Shown here in pieces: positions 15,858 to 22,926 of a stretch of 24,452 nucleotides of DNA. Position numbers and translations under genes: made by a program. The DNA is taken from positions 1-24,452 of IMG/VR virus record IMGVR_UViG_3300044984_003568; one strand, written 5' to 3'. The notes under the pieces are model-generated. The model searched no databases. It was not told where the DNA came from and saw nothing but the letters and a program-made list of their open reading frames with translations. The stretch is from a virus. How positions within the stretch are numbered: position 1 is the first letter of the stretch; each line of letters opens with the position of its first letter.

Positions 15858-17037
15858 CTTTTACTGGAGCTCCTCCTCCTAATCCACCCGCGGCAGACCC
15901 GGCTATATTAGCAGGTACTCGTAGGTCATCGTGGCCTTCTTTTGCTTCGTATCTTAAAGCGTCTCTAGCCTCATTAGGACTTAGTACGCCACCGTTTACT
16001 AGAGTACTATGATAGGCAGCTTCTTCTTTTAAGTCTGGTTGTAGAGCTGAGATTTTACTCGCTTCTGCCTCAAGATCATATCCGAAATATCTTTCAAAGC
16101 CCGCATTTACCATTCTTACTAGAGGGAGTATAGTCTCCATGTAGAAGAGTCTTAGGTTTGGAGTCATATTACTATTATTACCAGAGCTTAATAAGACTTC
16201 TGGAACTCCTAAAGCAACTAAAATCTCTTGGTCTTTTGATTTAACCGACTCTTCAAAGCCCAACTCGCGGAATGAGGTATCTGCTAGCTTATCTAAAGTA
16301 AGTCCACCATCTAAAATTAAGGGTCTACGAGAATTATTAGCGGGAGAGTACTCTTTAGCCCAACTAGCAATCATCCTAGCTTTAACTTTTTCGCCCAAGA
16401 CATTCGGAGATAGTAATACTAGACCCGGTACAGCTGAGTTTTTAAAGAAGCCGGACTGAAAGTTAATCATGTTACTTCTGGTTACTAGAGTAGCCGCAGT
16501 AGACTTTAATCTACTAGTACCATTATAAATTGAGGTAGAGCTATTATCTGAGATATGTATAATCTCGTCAGGTTTGAACTGAACCGTTGTATTGTATTTA
16601 TAGCCTTTAATATATACTATGGGGTCTGTAATAATCTCCATATTAGCTGCTGGAATATTATACAAGTATAAGCCATCATAGTAAATAAATGCGTTACCTG
16701 TTAGTACTAGGTCGATATAAATTAGTCGTTTAAACTTATTAAGGTCTATGTATGGATTAGCTTGAACATTCAATAAGCTATTTACTTTTGATTTTCTAAT
16801 ACCTACTGCTGGGCTAATAACTCCGTTAATTTTATCTCTTACATCTGTACTAAAACTAGAACATCCATTAACTATCATGTCTACAGCACGTCTAACAGTA
16901 GTTAAAGAGTCATACGCCTGCTCATACGTTAGAGACGGTGCCGTATAGATCGACTCACCTTCATCCCTTGCGATTTCTGGTTGAGCTATATTAAATTTTA
17001 AATTTATATAGCCTTTTACTTTATCTACAATATTCAT
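15844..17037 (-). CDS. Portal protein (HK97 family)
   Basis: This 397-aa protein is the portal, the ring at the capsid vertex through which DNA is packaged and ejected, and the docking point for terminase. Typical HK97 portal features are present: YTAPSLTYEQAYDSLTTVRRAVDMIVNG near the N-terminus, the IYIDLVLTGNAFIYYDG helix and strand at about 105-125, IIHISDNSSTSIYNGTSRL at about 160-180, and SKDQEILVALGVPEVLLSSG at about 265-285. The start overlaps the HNH stop (ATGA) and the stop lies inside the capsid gene start. The C-terminus is Gly-rich (AAGGLGGGAP). Length is normal for the family. Confidence 0.93.
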   Translation of the reverse strand: MNIVDKVKGYINLKFNIAQPEIARDEGESIYTAPSLTYEQAYDSLTTVRRAVDMIVNGCSSFSTDVRDKINGVISPAVGIRKSKVNSLLNVQANPYIDLNKFKRLIYIDLVLTGNAFIYYDGLYLYNIPAANMEIITDPIVYIKGYKYNTTVQFKPDEIIHISDNSSTSIYNGTSRLKSTAATLVTRSNMINFQSGFFKNSAVPGLVLLSPNVLGEKVKARMIASWAKEYSPANNSRRPLILDGGLTLDKLADTSFRELGFEESVKSKDQEILVALGVPEVLLSSGNNSNMTPNLRLFYMETILPLVRMVNAGFERYFGYDLEAEASKISALQPDLKEEAAYHSTLVNGGVLSPNEARDALRYEAKEGHDDLRVPANIAGSAAGGLGGGAPVKDENK

Positions 17038-17726
17038 ATTTCAAACCTATTTCCTTTACTAAGATTCTCATGGGCAGTTAAATGTTGTAGATTAAATTCA
17101 CAATGAAGTCCACATACTAGTGGGTGTTGTAGTGGAACTATATGGTCTACGTGGTACCCTTCTGGGCAAGTTTGATAAATTTGTTTTATGGCTATCTGAT
17201 TTGCCCAGTTGGGGGAGGCTTGTAGTTTAGCAGCTCTACGTTTAGCGTCTCTAGCATAGTAGTCTGACTTATTATTTTCATAGTACTCTTTATGCTTAGC
17301 TGCATAGACTTCTTTATTTTCTTTATAATCTTTTTGTGTTCTAGTATTATCACAATTTTTACATACACTATTTAATCCGTCTTTTTCAATCAAATTTCTA
17401 CTAAAAGACTCATAACCTAATATAGATCTACAGTGAGAGCATCGTTTTTTAGATACTAGTGTATATAGGTAATAAATCCAAGCTCTTCTGCCTTTATCTT
17501 TTGTTATGGCTGGGTGCTTACTACTTAAGCCAGAGCTAAAAGTATCATATCCAGCATAACCACAGTAACCGTATAAATCAGATATCTCTAATTCTAGAGC
17601 AGCTTTAATAAACTGTTTCCATGTTATATCCTGTAACCTATTCTTCCTGTACTTAGGCAAAAACACTTCAGTAATATTAAACCGCTCTACTAATATACTA
17701 TAAATCTCATCTACTATTTCATTCAT
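17034..17726 (-). CDS. HNH endonuclease with zinc finger, upstream of portal
   Basis: This 230-aa protein has a zinc-binding motif (C96-x2-C99 ... C122-x2-C125), a Lys/Tyr-rich linker, and a C-terminal HNH nuclease centre: HVDHIVPLQ at 192-200, then FNLQHLTAHENLSKGN at 211-226. An excellent AAGGAG ribosome site precedes the ATG and the stop is coupled to the portal start (ATGA), so it is a fixed member of the operon rather than a random insertion. HNH proteins beside terminase are known to assist cos cleavage in HK97-like phages, which would imply defined cohesive ends here. A homing-type role is the alternative. The N-terminal 90 residues are not recognised. Confidence 0.85.
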   Translation of the reverse strand: MNEIVDEIYSILVERFNITEVFLPKYRKNRLQDITWKQFIKAALELEISDLYGYCGYAGYDTFSSGLSSKHPAITKDKGRRAWIYYLYTLVSKKRCSHCRSILGYESFSRNLIEKDGLNSVCKNCDNTRTQKDYKENKEVYAAKHKEYYENNKSDYYARDAKRRAAKLQASPNWANQIAIKQIYQTCPEGYHVDHIVPLQHPLVCGLHCEFNLQHLTAHENLSKGNRFEI

Positions 17727-17779
17727 TTTGTCTCCTTTTTAGACAGTATTTGAGAGCTATCTAGTGAAAAAGGCACTAG

Positions 17780-17800
17780 AAAGGCTGGCCAGCCCTTTCG
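17780..17800. other. GC-rich hairpin between the two HNH genes
   Basis: The gap 17727-17807 holds an inverted repeat centred on CTGGCCAG with flanking GAAAGG / CCTTTC arms. No U run follows in the message direction. It resembles the other intergenic hairpins of the structural operon. Confidence 0.45.
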
Positions 17801-17807
17801 CTCAATT

Positions 17808-18191
17808 TTAATCTTTATTAAACTTATCGTATTGAATCTTGACCCAGTTAGCCTGTTTCTTAGCAGTGTGTAGCATCGGCTTCACACCATAGATGCTATG
17901 AAGGCCTTGGTGATGTTTTAAGCATAAGGTGACTACATCTTGATATAATTCAACTTCATGCTCCGATATAAATGAATCCCTATGAAAGAGAACATCATCC
18001 GTGCTAGAGATACTAATAGCGTTATTCTTTTTCCATTGTTGCCAAAGTAGGGTCAGAGAATTATAGTGATGTAGTTCTAAATTCTCCTTAGAACCACAAA
18101 TAGCACATTCGGTACCCTGAGGATACCGTGCTTTAGCTTTGTCTCTTACATACTTAACCTCATCCCGCTTCAACCCATTATTTGATGCCAA
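17808..18191 (-). CDS. Small HNH endonuclease downstream of large terminase
   Basis: This 127-aa protein is a compact HNH-type nuclease: C29-x2-C32 (ECAICGSKENLELHH), His41/His42, then VTLCLKHHQGLHSIYG with C90 and His93/His94. It lies directly after the large terminase gene. The start is a TTG at 18191 with AAAGGA about nine bases upstream; no in-frame ATG lies nearby, so TTG is the best choice. Having two HNH genes between terminase and portal is unusual. One may support cos cleavage with terminase and the other may be a selfish or auxiliary nuclease. Which is which cannot be told from sequence alone. Confidence 0.78.
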   Translation of the reverse strand: MASNNGLKRDEVKYVRDKAKARYPQGTECAICGSKENLELHHYNSLTLLWQQWKKNNAISISSTDDVLFHRDSFISEHEVELYQDVVTLCLKHHQGLHSIYGVKPMLHTAKKQANWVKIQYDKFNKD

Positions 18192-18258
18192 AATTTTATT
18201 CCTTTATTTATTTTACTTATTATAGTACAGATGTTAAAAAAATTCAACCAAGTTTTTG

Positions 18259-19569
18259 CTAGAAGGTTCCAACATTAGCTCTAAAAGTATACAAAGCGTA
18301 TCTAAGAGCGTCAGCCATATGACTAAACTTATCATGAACAGGTTTTTCAGTAACAGATTCTTTGTCACTCCAGCGGTATTGGTCTAAGGTTGCTAGAAGA
18401 TTCTTACATTTAGGATTAACTATTAACTTTTCTTGTTCAATGGTCATCTGAACATAAGCAACACCATCTAGTACAGACTTAGTAGCATTTATAGTTGAGA
18501 TATCAAAATTCATAGCCCAGTCATGTCTGGTTTGAGCAGCAGCAGAGTCAATAAAAATCATCTGAACATCATATTTACTCTCAAGTTCTTTACATGCTAG
18601 AGCGTATTCATTAGTTGTCTTTTGACTTTCTTGATACTCATCTACAGCGTAAAATACTTCACCATTATATCCTAAGACTATCATAGCTGTAGCGTCTTTA
18701 AATCCAATATCTATACCCATAAAAAATTCGAAGGCTGAAGTATCTTCTAGAACATAGCTAAACTTATCAGTATCAAACTTATAAATCTGACCTTCAAAGC
18801 TACTAAAGCTAGCTAGATATTCCTGTTCAAATTTACCATTAGCCATAGTAGCTCTAGCTTCTTCGATATCTTCTAGTGAAACTCTAGGATTCTCATGATA
18901 AGAAGCATGAACTGAAACCCATTTATTAAATGATGGAGAGTCAGAGAATCCGTTATTAAAGTAACCTGCAAACCAGTTCATTCGTCCGCGTGGCGTGGAA
19001 ATAAATATAGCCTTAGAGTTAGGTTTGTCTAGAGTGGGCCTAAGAGCTATTTCAAAGGCTTCTTGTCCATCGCTAGTAAGAGCTGCTTCATCAAATAAAA
19101 TTACAGTATATGAACGGCCTACAACACTGTTTACTTGAGACACACTGCCCATTCTGACAGTTGAACCGTTGGCCAGCTCTAATACGCGATCCTTCATATT
19201 ATCTCGGACCACCTCCAAGTCGAATAGCTTAATTAGTTTTCTCTGTTCCTCGAATGAAATTGTGCTAAGAGAATAATTAGGCGACATAATTAGCGCATGG
19301 CTATTGGGTACCAGGGTTACTAATTGGGCTATTATATTCGATATGGTTGTTTTGCCTATTCTACGGCCTACAGCCGCAACTAGGAACCTGTACTTGGGGC
19401 AATTAATAGCATTAAGCATAGCCAGCTGCGGTCCGTTCAAGTCACCAATGTATCCTTTCTCTTTTAGTAGGCTAAGGTATCTTTCAACCGGTAATTTAAG
19501 GAATCTCTCTTCTACTGGGTATTGCTGCACTTCTGTACTAGAGATTCCCTCTCTGCTTATTTTTAGCAT
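18259..19569 (-). CDS. terL: Terminase large subunit (ATPase and nuclease)
   Basis: This 436-aa protein is the DNA packaging motor. The ATPase half has Walker A at 68-74 (GRRIGKT), Walker B at 157-162 (ILFDEA), and the coupling motif STP at 191-193. The nuclease half has the RNase H-like acidic pattern: D287 in MGIDIGF, D in MIFIDSAAA, and D/H in KFSHMADALRYALY near the end. It binds the prohead portal together with the small terminase. The ATG overlaps the small-subunit stop by seven bases (TTATGCTAA), indicating coupled translation. Length and layout are normal. The HNH genes follow immediately. Confidence 0.96.
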   Translation of the reverse strand: MLKISREGISSTEVQQYPVEERFLKLPVERYLSLLKEKGYIGDLNGPQLAMLNAINCPKYRFLVAAVGRRIGKTTISNIIAQLVTLVPNSHALIMSPNYSLSTISFEEQRKLIKLFDLEVVRDNMKDRVLELANGSTVRMGSVSQVNSVVGRSYTVILFDEAALTSDGQEAFEIALRPTLDKPNSKAIFISTPRGRMNWFAGYFNNGFSDSPSFNKWVSVHASYHENPRVSLEDIEEARATMANGKFEQEYLASFSSFEGQIYKFDTDKFSYVLEDTSAFEFFMGIDIGFKDATAMIVLGYNGEVFYAVDEYQESQKTTNEYALACKELESKYDVQMIFIDSAAAQTRHDWAMNFDISTINATKSVLDGVAYVQMTIEQEKLIVNPKCKNLLATLDQYRWSDKESVTEKPVHDKFSHMADALRYALYTFRANVGTF

Positions 19570-20006
19570 AACAACTTACCTAGTAACTCTGAATAATTAG
19601 AACCGCTAGTATCATTGATTTGCACGTTAGTCTGCTTCTTGATTTCTTTTGCTTTTTCGTGGTCAATCATTAGCTTCATCTCATCAGTTCTCATTTTGTG
19701 CGCTAGAGTAAGTAAATCCGCAATGTCTTTGTTGCTTCCTAGACCTGTCTCTATCATTTCCGACAGCTTTTGGTCAATAAGGTCATCTAATGTTCTAGCA
19801 ATCTTATCTCTATTACGGTATCCAGCAGTGAGATATATGTGGTCTATATAGTTTTTTACTTCTGGCTTTCTTAAATATTGAGACACTTGGAATTCTGCTA
19901 TACCTAAGCGGTGGGCAGTCTCGGGGATTGATTGGGTACTAAGGTATACTTGAACTATTTCAAGTGATTCGGGGGAAATTGGTACAAGGTCGGAGGTAGG
20001 TTTCAT
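19563..20006 (-). CDS. terS: Terminase small subunit
   Basis: This 147-aa protein is the DNA-recognising subunit of terminase. Residues about 25-50 form a helix-turn-helix (ETAHRLGIAEFQVSQYLRKP), followed by a helical oligomerisation part and a C-terminal tail that should touch the large subunit. It is the first gene of the late operon. The ATG at 20006 lacks a clear Shine-Dalgarno site, and the predicted -10 box ends only nine bases upstream, so its message would be almost leaderless. The 900-bp repeat-rich region before it is a natural place for the packaging recognition site it would bind. Confidence 0.88.
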   Translation of the reverse strand: MKPTSDLVPISPESLEIVQVYLSTQSIPETAHRLGIAEFQVSQYLRKPEVKNYIDHIYLTAGYRNRDKIARTLDDLIDQKLSEMIETGLGSNKDIADLLTLAHKMRTDEMKLMIDHEKAKEIKKQTNVQINDTSGSNYSELLGKLLC

Positions 20007-20015
20007 AGTTTTATA

Positions 20016-20044
20016 ATTCTAACACCGGGCAATTATAAATTCAA
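20016..20044 (-). promoter_or_regulatory. Predicted sigma70-type promoter of the terminase operon
   Basis: On the minus strand TTGAAT (20039-20044) and TAGAAT (20016-20021) are separated by exactly 17 bases. The inferred transcription start falls within two or three bases of the small terminase ATG, which would make a leaderless or nearly leaderless message for the late genes. Confidence 0.6.
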
Positions 20045-20337
20045 GCGAATTTTTAGGTATGCTAGAAATATTTACATAATTTAAGGTTGAAATTTATGAT
20101 TGTATTCACTAGAAAGGTATTTAATAAAAACTAGAATTGTATTTTAGGTGAAAAGGGTGTAAAATAAAACCTGTAGTACACATTCAACCACTGCTAGGGA
20201 TGATGCATTTCCAAATTTAAAACCTAAAAAGCATCAAATCCAAAGCAAGTGGGTGTGTAGTAGAGGCGATAGCTATAATTTTTTTAATAAGATTAATTAC
20301 TTTAGCTTTGAGGTGCTAGTAAGCTTAAGGAGTCATA

Positions 20338-20661
20338 GGTGCATCAAAGTCTGCTAAGAATATATTCTACTTCCTAGAAAATCTTTCAAGCGCTAATTAC
20401 TTTAGTAGGTAATAAGGTGCTAGAAATCTTAAGAAATATACTTCCTAGAAATCTTAAGAAGGTCATAGGTGCATCAAATTCTACTTCCTAGAAAATCTTA
20501 AGAAATCTACTTCCTAGAAATCTTAAGAAATCTACTTCCTAGAAATCTTAATTTACCGCATCAAAATCTACTTCCTAGAAAATCTTAATTTACTTTCTAG
20601 AAAACGGTGCATCAAAGGCTACTAAGAATATATTCTACTTCCTAGAAAATCTTAATTTACC
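20338..20661. repeat. Dispersed/tandem AT-rich repeats (core CTACTTCCTAGAAATCTTAA)
   Basis: Copies of the core begin at about 20367, 20439, 20481, 20507, 20532, 20568 and 20635, with partial ones at 20418 and 20591. Spacing is 25-26 bp where copies adjoin and wider where GGTGCATCAAA-containing spacers intervene. A 48-bp composite unit occurs at 20338-20385 and again at 20606-20653 with two differences. The word TCTTAAGA within the unit is palindromic. Confidence 0.9.
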
Positions 20662-20667
20662 GCACGC

Positions 20668-20720
20668 GGGTGTGCACTCACCCTGGGCGATTTTTCGGGT
20701 CTGAGAACCCCCCTAGGGTG
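20668..20720. other. GC-rich island of inverted repeats next to the iterons
   Basis: In otherwise AT-rich DNA, GGGTG-TGCACT-CACCC (20668-20683), GGGT-CTGAGA-ACCC (20697-20710) and the palindrome CCCTAGGG (20711-20718) follow one another, and CACCCT / AGGGTG also pair across the whole span. There is no U run to make a terminator. A cohesive-end or protein-binding site is possible. Confidence 0.55.
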
Positions 20721-20856
20721 AACAAGGTAAGGCGAACAAGGTAAGGTGAAGACCATAAGGTGAAGACCTTAAGGTGAACAAGGTAAGGTGAACAAGGTAA
20801 GGTGAAGACCTTAAGGTGAACAAGGTAAGGTGAACAAGGTAAGGTCAAGACCTTAA
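20717..20856. repeat. Ten contiguous 14-bp iterons of two types
   Basis: Ten units of exactly 14 bp run without a gap. Type A is GGTGAACAAGGTAA and type B is GGTGAAGACCTTAA. The order on the plus strand is A, A', B', B, A, A, B, A, A, B*, where primes mark single-base variants. Type B creates small palindromes (AAGGT-GAAG-ACCTT and CCTTAAGG) that A lacks. The array ends 12 bp from the parS-type palindrome. Confidence 0.95.
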
Positions 20857-20867
20857 GGTAACAGGAT

Positions 20868-20897
20868 GCTACATTGTTTCACGTGAAACAATGTAGC
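20868..20897. promoter_or_regulatory. parS-type centromere site inside a 30-bp perfect palindrome
   Basis: The 16 bp at 20875-20890, TGTTTCACGTGAAACA, match the consensus bacterial chromosomal parS site recognised by ParB/Spo0J. The match is embedded in a perfect 30-bp palindrome (centre between 20882 and 20883). It lies 11 bp after the end of the A1-like gene in message direction, but with no loop and no U run it is a poor terminator. No parA or parB gene is in the window, so ParB would have to come from the host or from elsewhere on the phage genome. Confidence 0.85.
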
Positions 20898-20908
20898 CTA
20901 AGATTATA

Positions 20909-22525
20909 TTATTTAAAAATTATTTGTCTACCTCCATTCGGCCAAGTAACAACTGACGCTATACGCCAGCTACTGGCTCCAGTGTTATATCCTAGGTCTA
21001 ATGATGCCAATACACCACCAACGTACACTTTTCCAACTATTTCTGGTGTATGAGTGTGCCCACTATTTAATGCTATTCCTAGGGATGCTAACCCCTTGGG
21101 ACTACCCCGGCTGCCATTAGTTCCGTGATGCCCGTGATTGCCGTGTTCCACGCCCGCGATCATTACGCTATCATCAGTTTTATGAAAAACTACATCATCT
21201 CTAATATACTGCAATCCATTGTCGAATATATCTTTTACTGTGCCATTATTAAACTTTAAACAATACTCAAGTATATTAAAATTAGCATCATAAGCATTTT
21301 GGTAACATGCTAACATCGCCCATAAATAAAATTCAGCGTTAATGGGGTCTAATCTAAAATCTTTTATTTCTTTTAAATACTTTAAGAGGGCCAAATCATG
21401 GTTACTTTCGATCACGATAATGTTACCATCGTACTGAAAATTATTTAAAACACTAATAACTTTATTTAAATCACCAATAATACTTTGTTTAGCTTTATCA
21501 TTATTGTAAATAAAAAGCGGATCTTTTATATTATGGTGGTTTCTACTACTGAAGTCGCATAAATCGTGTAAGATAAGATTATCTGGCTTAAAGCGTGCAA
21601 TTAAATCATTTGCATGATTTAAGTTAAACTTATCCATCTTCTCAGCATGAATATCACCAAATTGTAACGTGGATGCTGGTATATTATGTTCTATTCTGTC
21701 TGGATAGAATGCTATACCTTCATCGATAAAGCATCCGTTAATAAATTCTAGTTGCCTTACAGAATGTATACCCTCATTTATTTCAATAACTAGTGCTCCA
21801 AAGTTATGTAAACTCTCAGCGGATACTCCGATGCGCCTTTGAATATAATTCATCGCCGTTAATGTACCCGTTGAATATAAAATTTTGCCAGCATCGCTAT
21901 TTTTTAGCGAAGCGGTGCATTTTAATGCAATTTTACTAGCAGGTATAATGCAATCTACTCCACAAGGCGACACTGAATTGAATCCGTTTAATGGATATTG
22001 AACCGTTGGTAATATATGAGCTTTTCCAATAAACATCAAGTTATTGGATAACATAATGTTATCCCTTATTATAAACTTTGAAATCCTAGGATCAAAATAT
22101 ACACTTTCGGAGGATATATCGTCAGGCTGCGCGAAGGCGTTTTTATTATATAATATCTCCCCTAAAATAATTTTTGCTTTTTTATATTCTACGTAACGCA
22201 TTAGCGCAGCGTAAAAATCATTATTTAAGTCGGTATTGTTCTGAACGGCACTAACGACGAATATATTGCCTTCTATATTATCAATGGTTTTTTCAGTATA
22301 CCCATTAGAGATAGGCTTTTCTAATTCAGCTAAAAGGCGATTATTCGCCTTCTTTTCCGATTTTAACTTTCGCTTTTCAATTTCCTGATTTAATATATCA
22401 GAAATAAAATCAGGGCTTTTAGGAAAAGACGCGAGTAGTTCGTATATAATCGCTTCTTTTTTCTCTGATTTTTTAGCTTTAAAAAAGCCTAATTTTGAGG
22501 CTGCTAGTATAATTTGGTTTTTCAT
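20909..22525 (-). CDS. T5 A1-like metallophosphoesterase (DNA transfer / pre-early protein)
   Basis: This 538-aa protein has the full calcineurin-like metallophosphoesterase motif set in its C-terminal half: GDIH at 290-293, HD at 320-321, SNHD at 374-377, H461 and H464 (GVEHGNHGHHG), and GHTH at 489-492. The N-terminal half (VVSAVQNNTDLNNDFYAALMRY, ILPTVQYPLNGFNS, ILYSTGTLTAMNYIQRRIG) is the long, distinctive region of the phage A1 family. T5 A1 (about 550 aa, from memory) is needed for host DNA breakdown and for completing DNA entry. An AAGGG ribosome site precedes the ATG, three bases after the stop of the membrane-protein gene. Word use differs from the structural block (GATC common, CTAG less so), suggesting separate ancestry. 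Family assignment is from recalled patterns. Confidence 0.82.
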   Translation of the reverse strand: MKNQIILAASKLGFFKAKKSEKKEAIIYELLASFPKSPDFISDILNQEIEKRKLKSEKKANNRLLAELEKPISNGYTEKTIDNIEGNIFVVSAVQNNTDLNNDFYAALMRYVEYKKAKIILGEILYNKNAFAQPDDISSESVYFDPRISKFIIRDNIMLSNNLMFIGKAHILPTVQYPLNGFNSVSPCGVDCIIPASKIALKCTASLKNSDAGKILYSTGTLTAMNYIQRRIGVSAESLHNFGALVIEINEGIHSVRQLEFINGCFIDEGIAFYPDRIEHNIPASTLQFGDIHAEKMDKFNLNHANDLIARFKPDNLILHDLCDFSSRNHHNIKDPLFIYNNDKAKQSIIGDLNKVISVLNNFQYDGNIIVIESNHDLALLKYLKEIKDFRLDPINAEFYLWAMLACYQNAYDANFNILEYCLKFNNGTVKDIFDNGLQYIRDDVVFHKTDDSVMIAGVEHGNHGHHGTNGSRGSPKGLASLGIALNSGHTHTPEIVGKVYVGGVLASLDLGYNTGASSWRIASVVTWPNGGRQIIFK

Positions 22526-22528
22526 AAT

Positions 22529-22792
22529 TTAACCCTTTTTATGGTAAAAAAACATAACGAATAATCCGCCAATTGCCGATCCGGTTCCTGCGAATAATAG
22601 AGTGATATATTCGCCATTAAGCACTAGTGACGCATACGTTCCCACTACTAGCGCATCAAAAATAGTAAAAATGTAGGATGTAAAAAACGCTCTTACATAG
22701 TATCCACGAGTAACATTTAATTGTTGCGCTACTCTAATGCCCACGCTACCCGCAGTAAGGGCGACGATTCCAAGATATGATAAATAATCCAT
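22529..22792 (-). CDS. Small membrane protein with three helices, in A1/A2 operon
   Basis: This 87-aa protein has three hydrophobic helices, at about 5-18, 36-58 and 63-83, with little outside them. The last is Gly-rich (FAGTGSAIGGLFVMFFYHKKG) and ends in a basic tail. It lies between the A2-like and A1-like genes, three bases before the latter, with an AGGAT ribosome site. The function is not recognised. In context it could help DNA entry, membrane anchoring of the transfer proteins, or exclusion of other phages. A holin is less likely so far from any lysis gene. Confidence 0.75.
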   Translation of the reverse strand: MDYLSYLGIVALTAGSVGIRVAQQLNVTRGYYVRAFFTSYIFTIFDALVVGTYASLVLNGEYITLLFAGTGSAIGGLFVMFFYHKKG

Positions 22793-22812
22793 AGTAAGAT
22801 TATCCTATAAAA

Positions 22813-22906
22813 TACCCTGATTATATAATCAGGGTAAAAAAATCCGGTATAGACTAGAATAACCGGAAAAACGAATAGGATATAAAATAGGGCATATTTT
22901 ATATCC
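22813..22906. other. Three consecutive hairpins between A2-like and membrane-protein genes
   Basis: The 134-bp gap holds a 24-bp perfect palindrome (22813-22836, core CCCTGATTATATAATCAGGG) next to an A7 run, a 6-bp stem TCCGGT / ACCGGA around 22847-22866, and an 11-bp stem GGATATAAAAT / ATTTTATATCC (22878-22906). In message direction the first-met stem has no U run; the last is followed by TATTTTATAG, a weak terminator tail. Confidence 0.6.
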
Positions 22907-22926
22907 AGCTTACCTAGCGAGTAGGT

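Larger units (their letters stand above)
20007..20908. other. Repeat-rich non-coding region between A1-like gene and terminase
   Basis: About 900 bp with no supportable gene on either strand. From high to low coordinate it holds a parS-type palindrome, ten 14-bp iterons, a GC-rich island of inverted repeats, a block of about nine AT-rich repeats, an older-looking part (20160-20340) that shares degenerate words such as TAATTACTTTAG and GGTGCTAG with that block, and the terminase promoter. I saw no DnaA box and no tRNA. Possible roles are packaging site, injection-stop region, replication or partition locus. Confidence 0.85.

Noticed and set aside
15004-19851. Plus-strand frames opposite capsid, terminase large and small genes
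   Set aside because: Antisense of well-supported genes, no promoter or ribosome site.
20641-20720. tRNA-like fold in the GC-rich island
   Set aside because: No acceptor/anticodon arm arrangement can be drawn; only short isolated stems.
20338-20856. Repeat blocks as a CRISPR array
   Set aside because: Units are 14 or 22-26 bp, run directly together or with related spacers, and no unique 30-40-bp spacers or cas genes are present.
20868-20897. The parS-type palindrome read as a rho-independent terminator for the A1-like gene
   Set aside because: No loop and no U run in message direction, and an exact 16-bp parS core is a better explanation.
20007-20908. DnaA boxes (TTATCCACA type) that would mark an origin or a T5-like injection stop
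   Set aside because: I found none on either strand; the iterons and parS remain the only origin-like signals.
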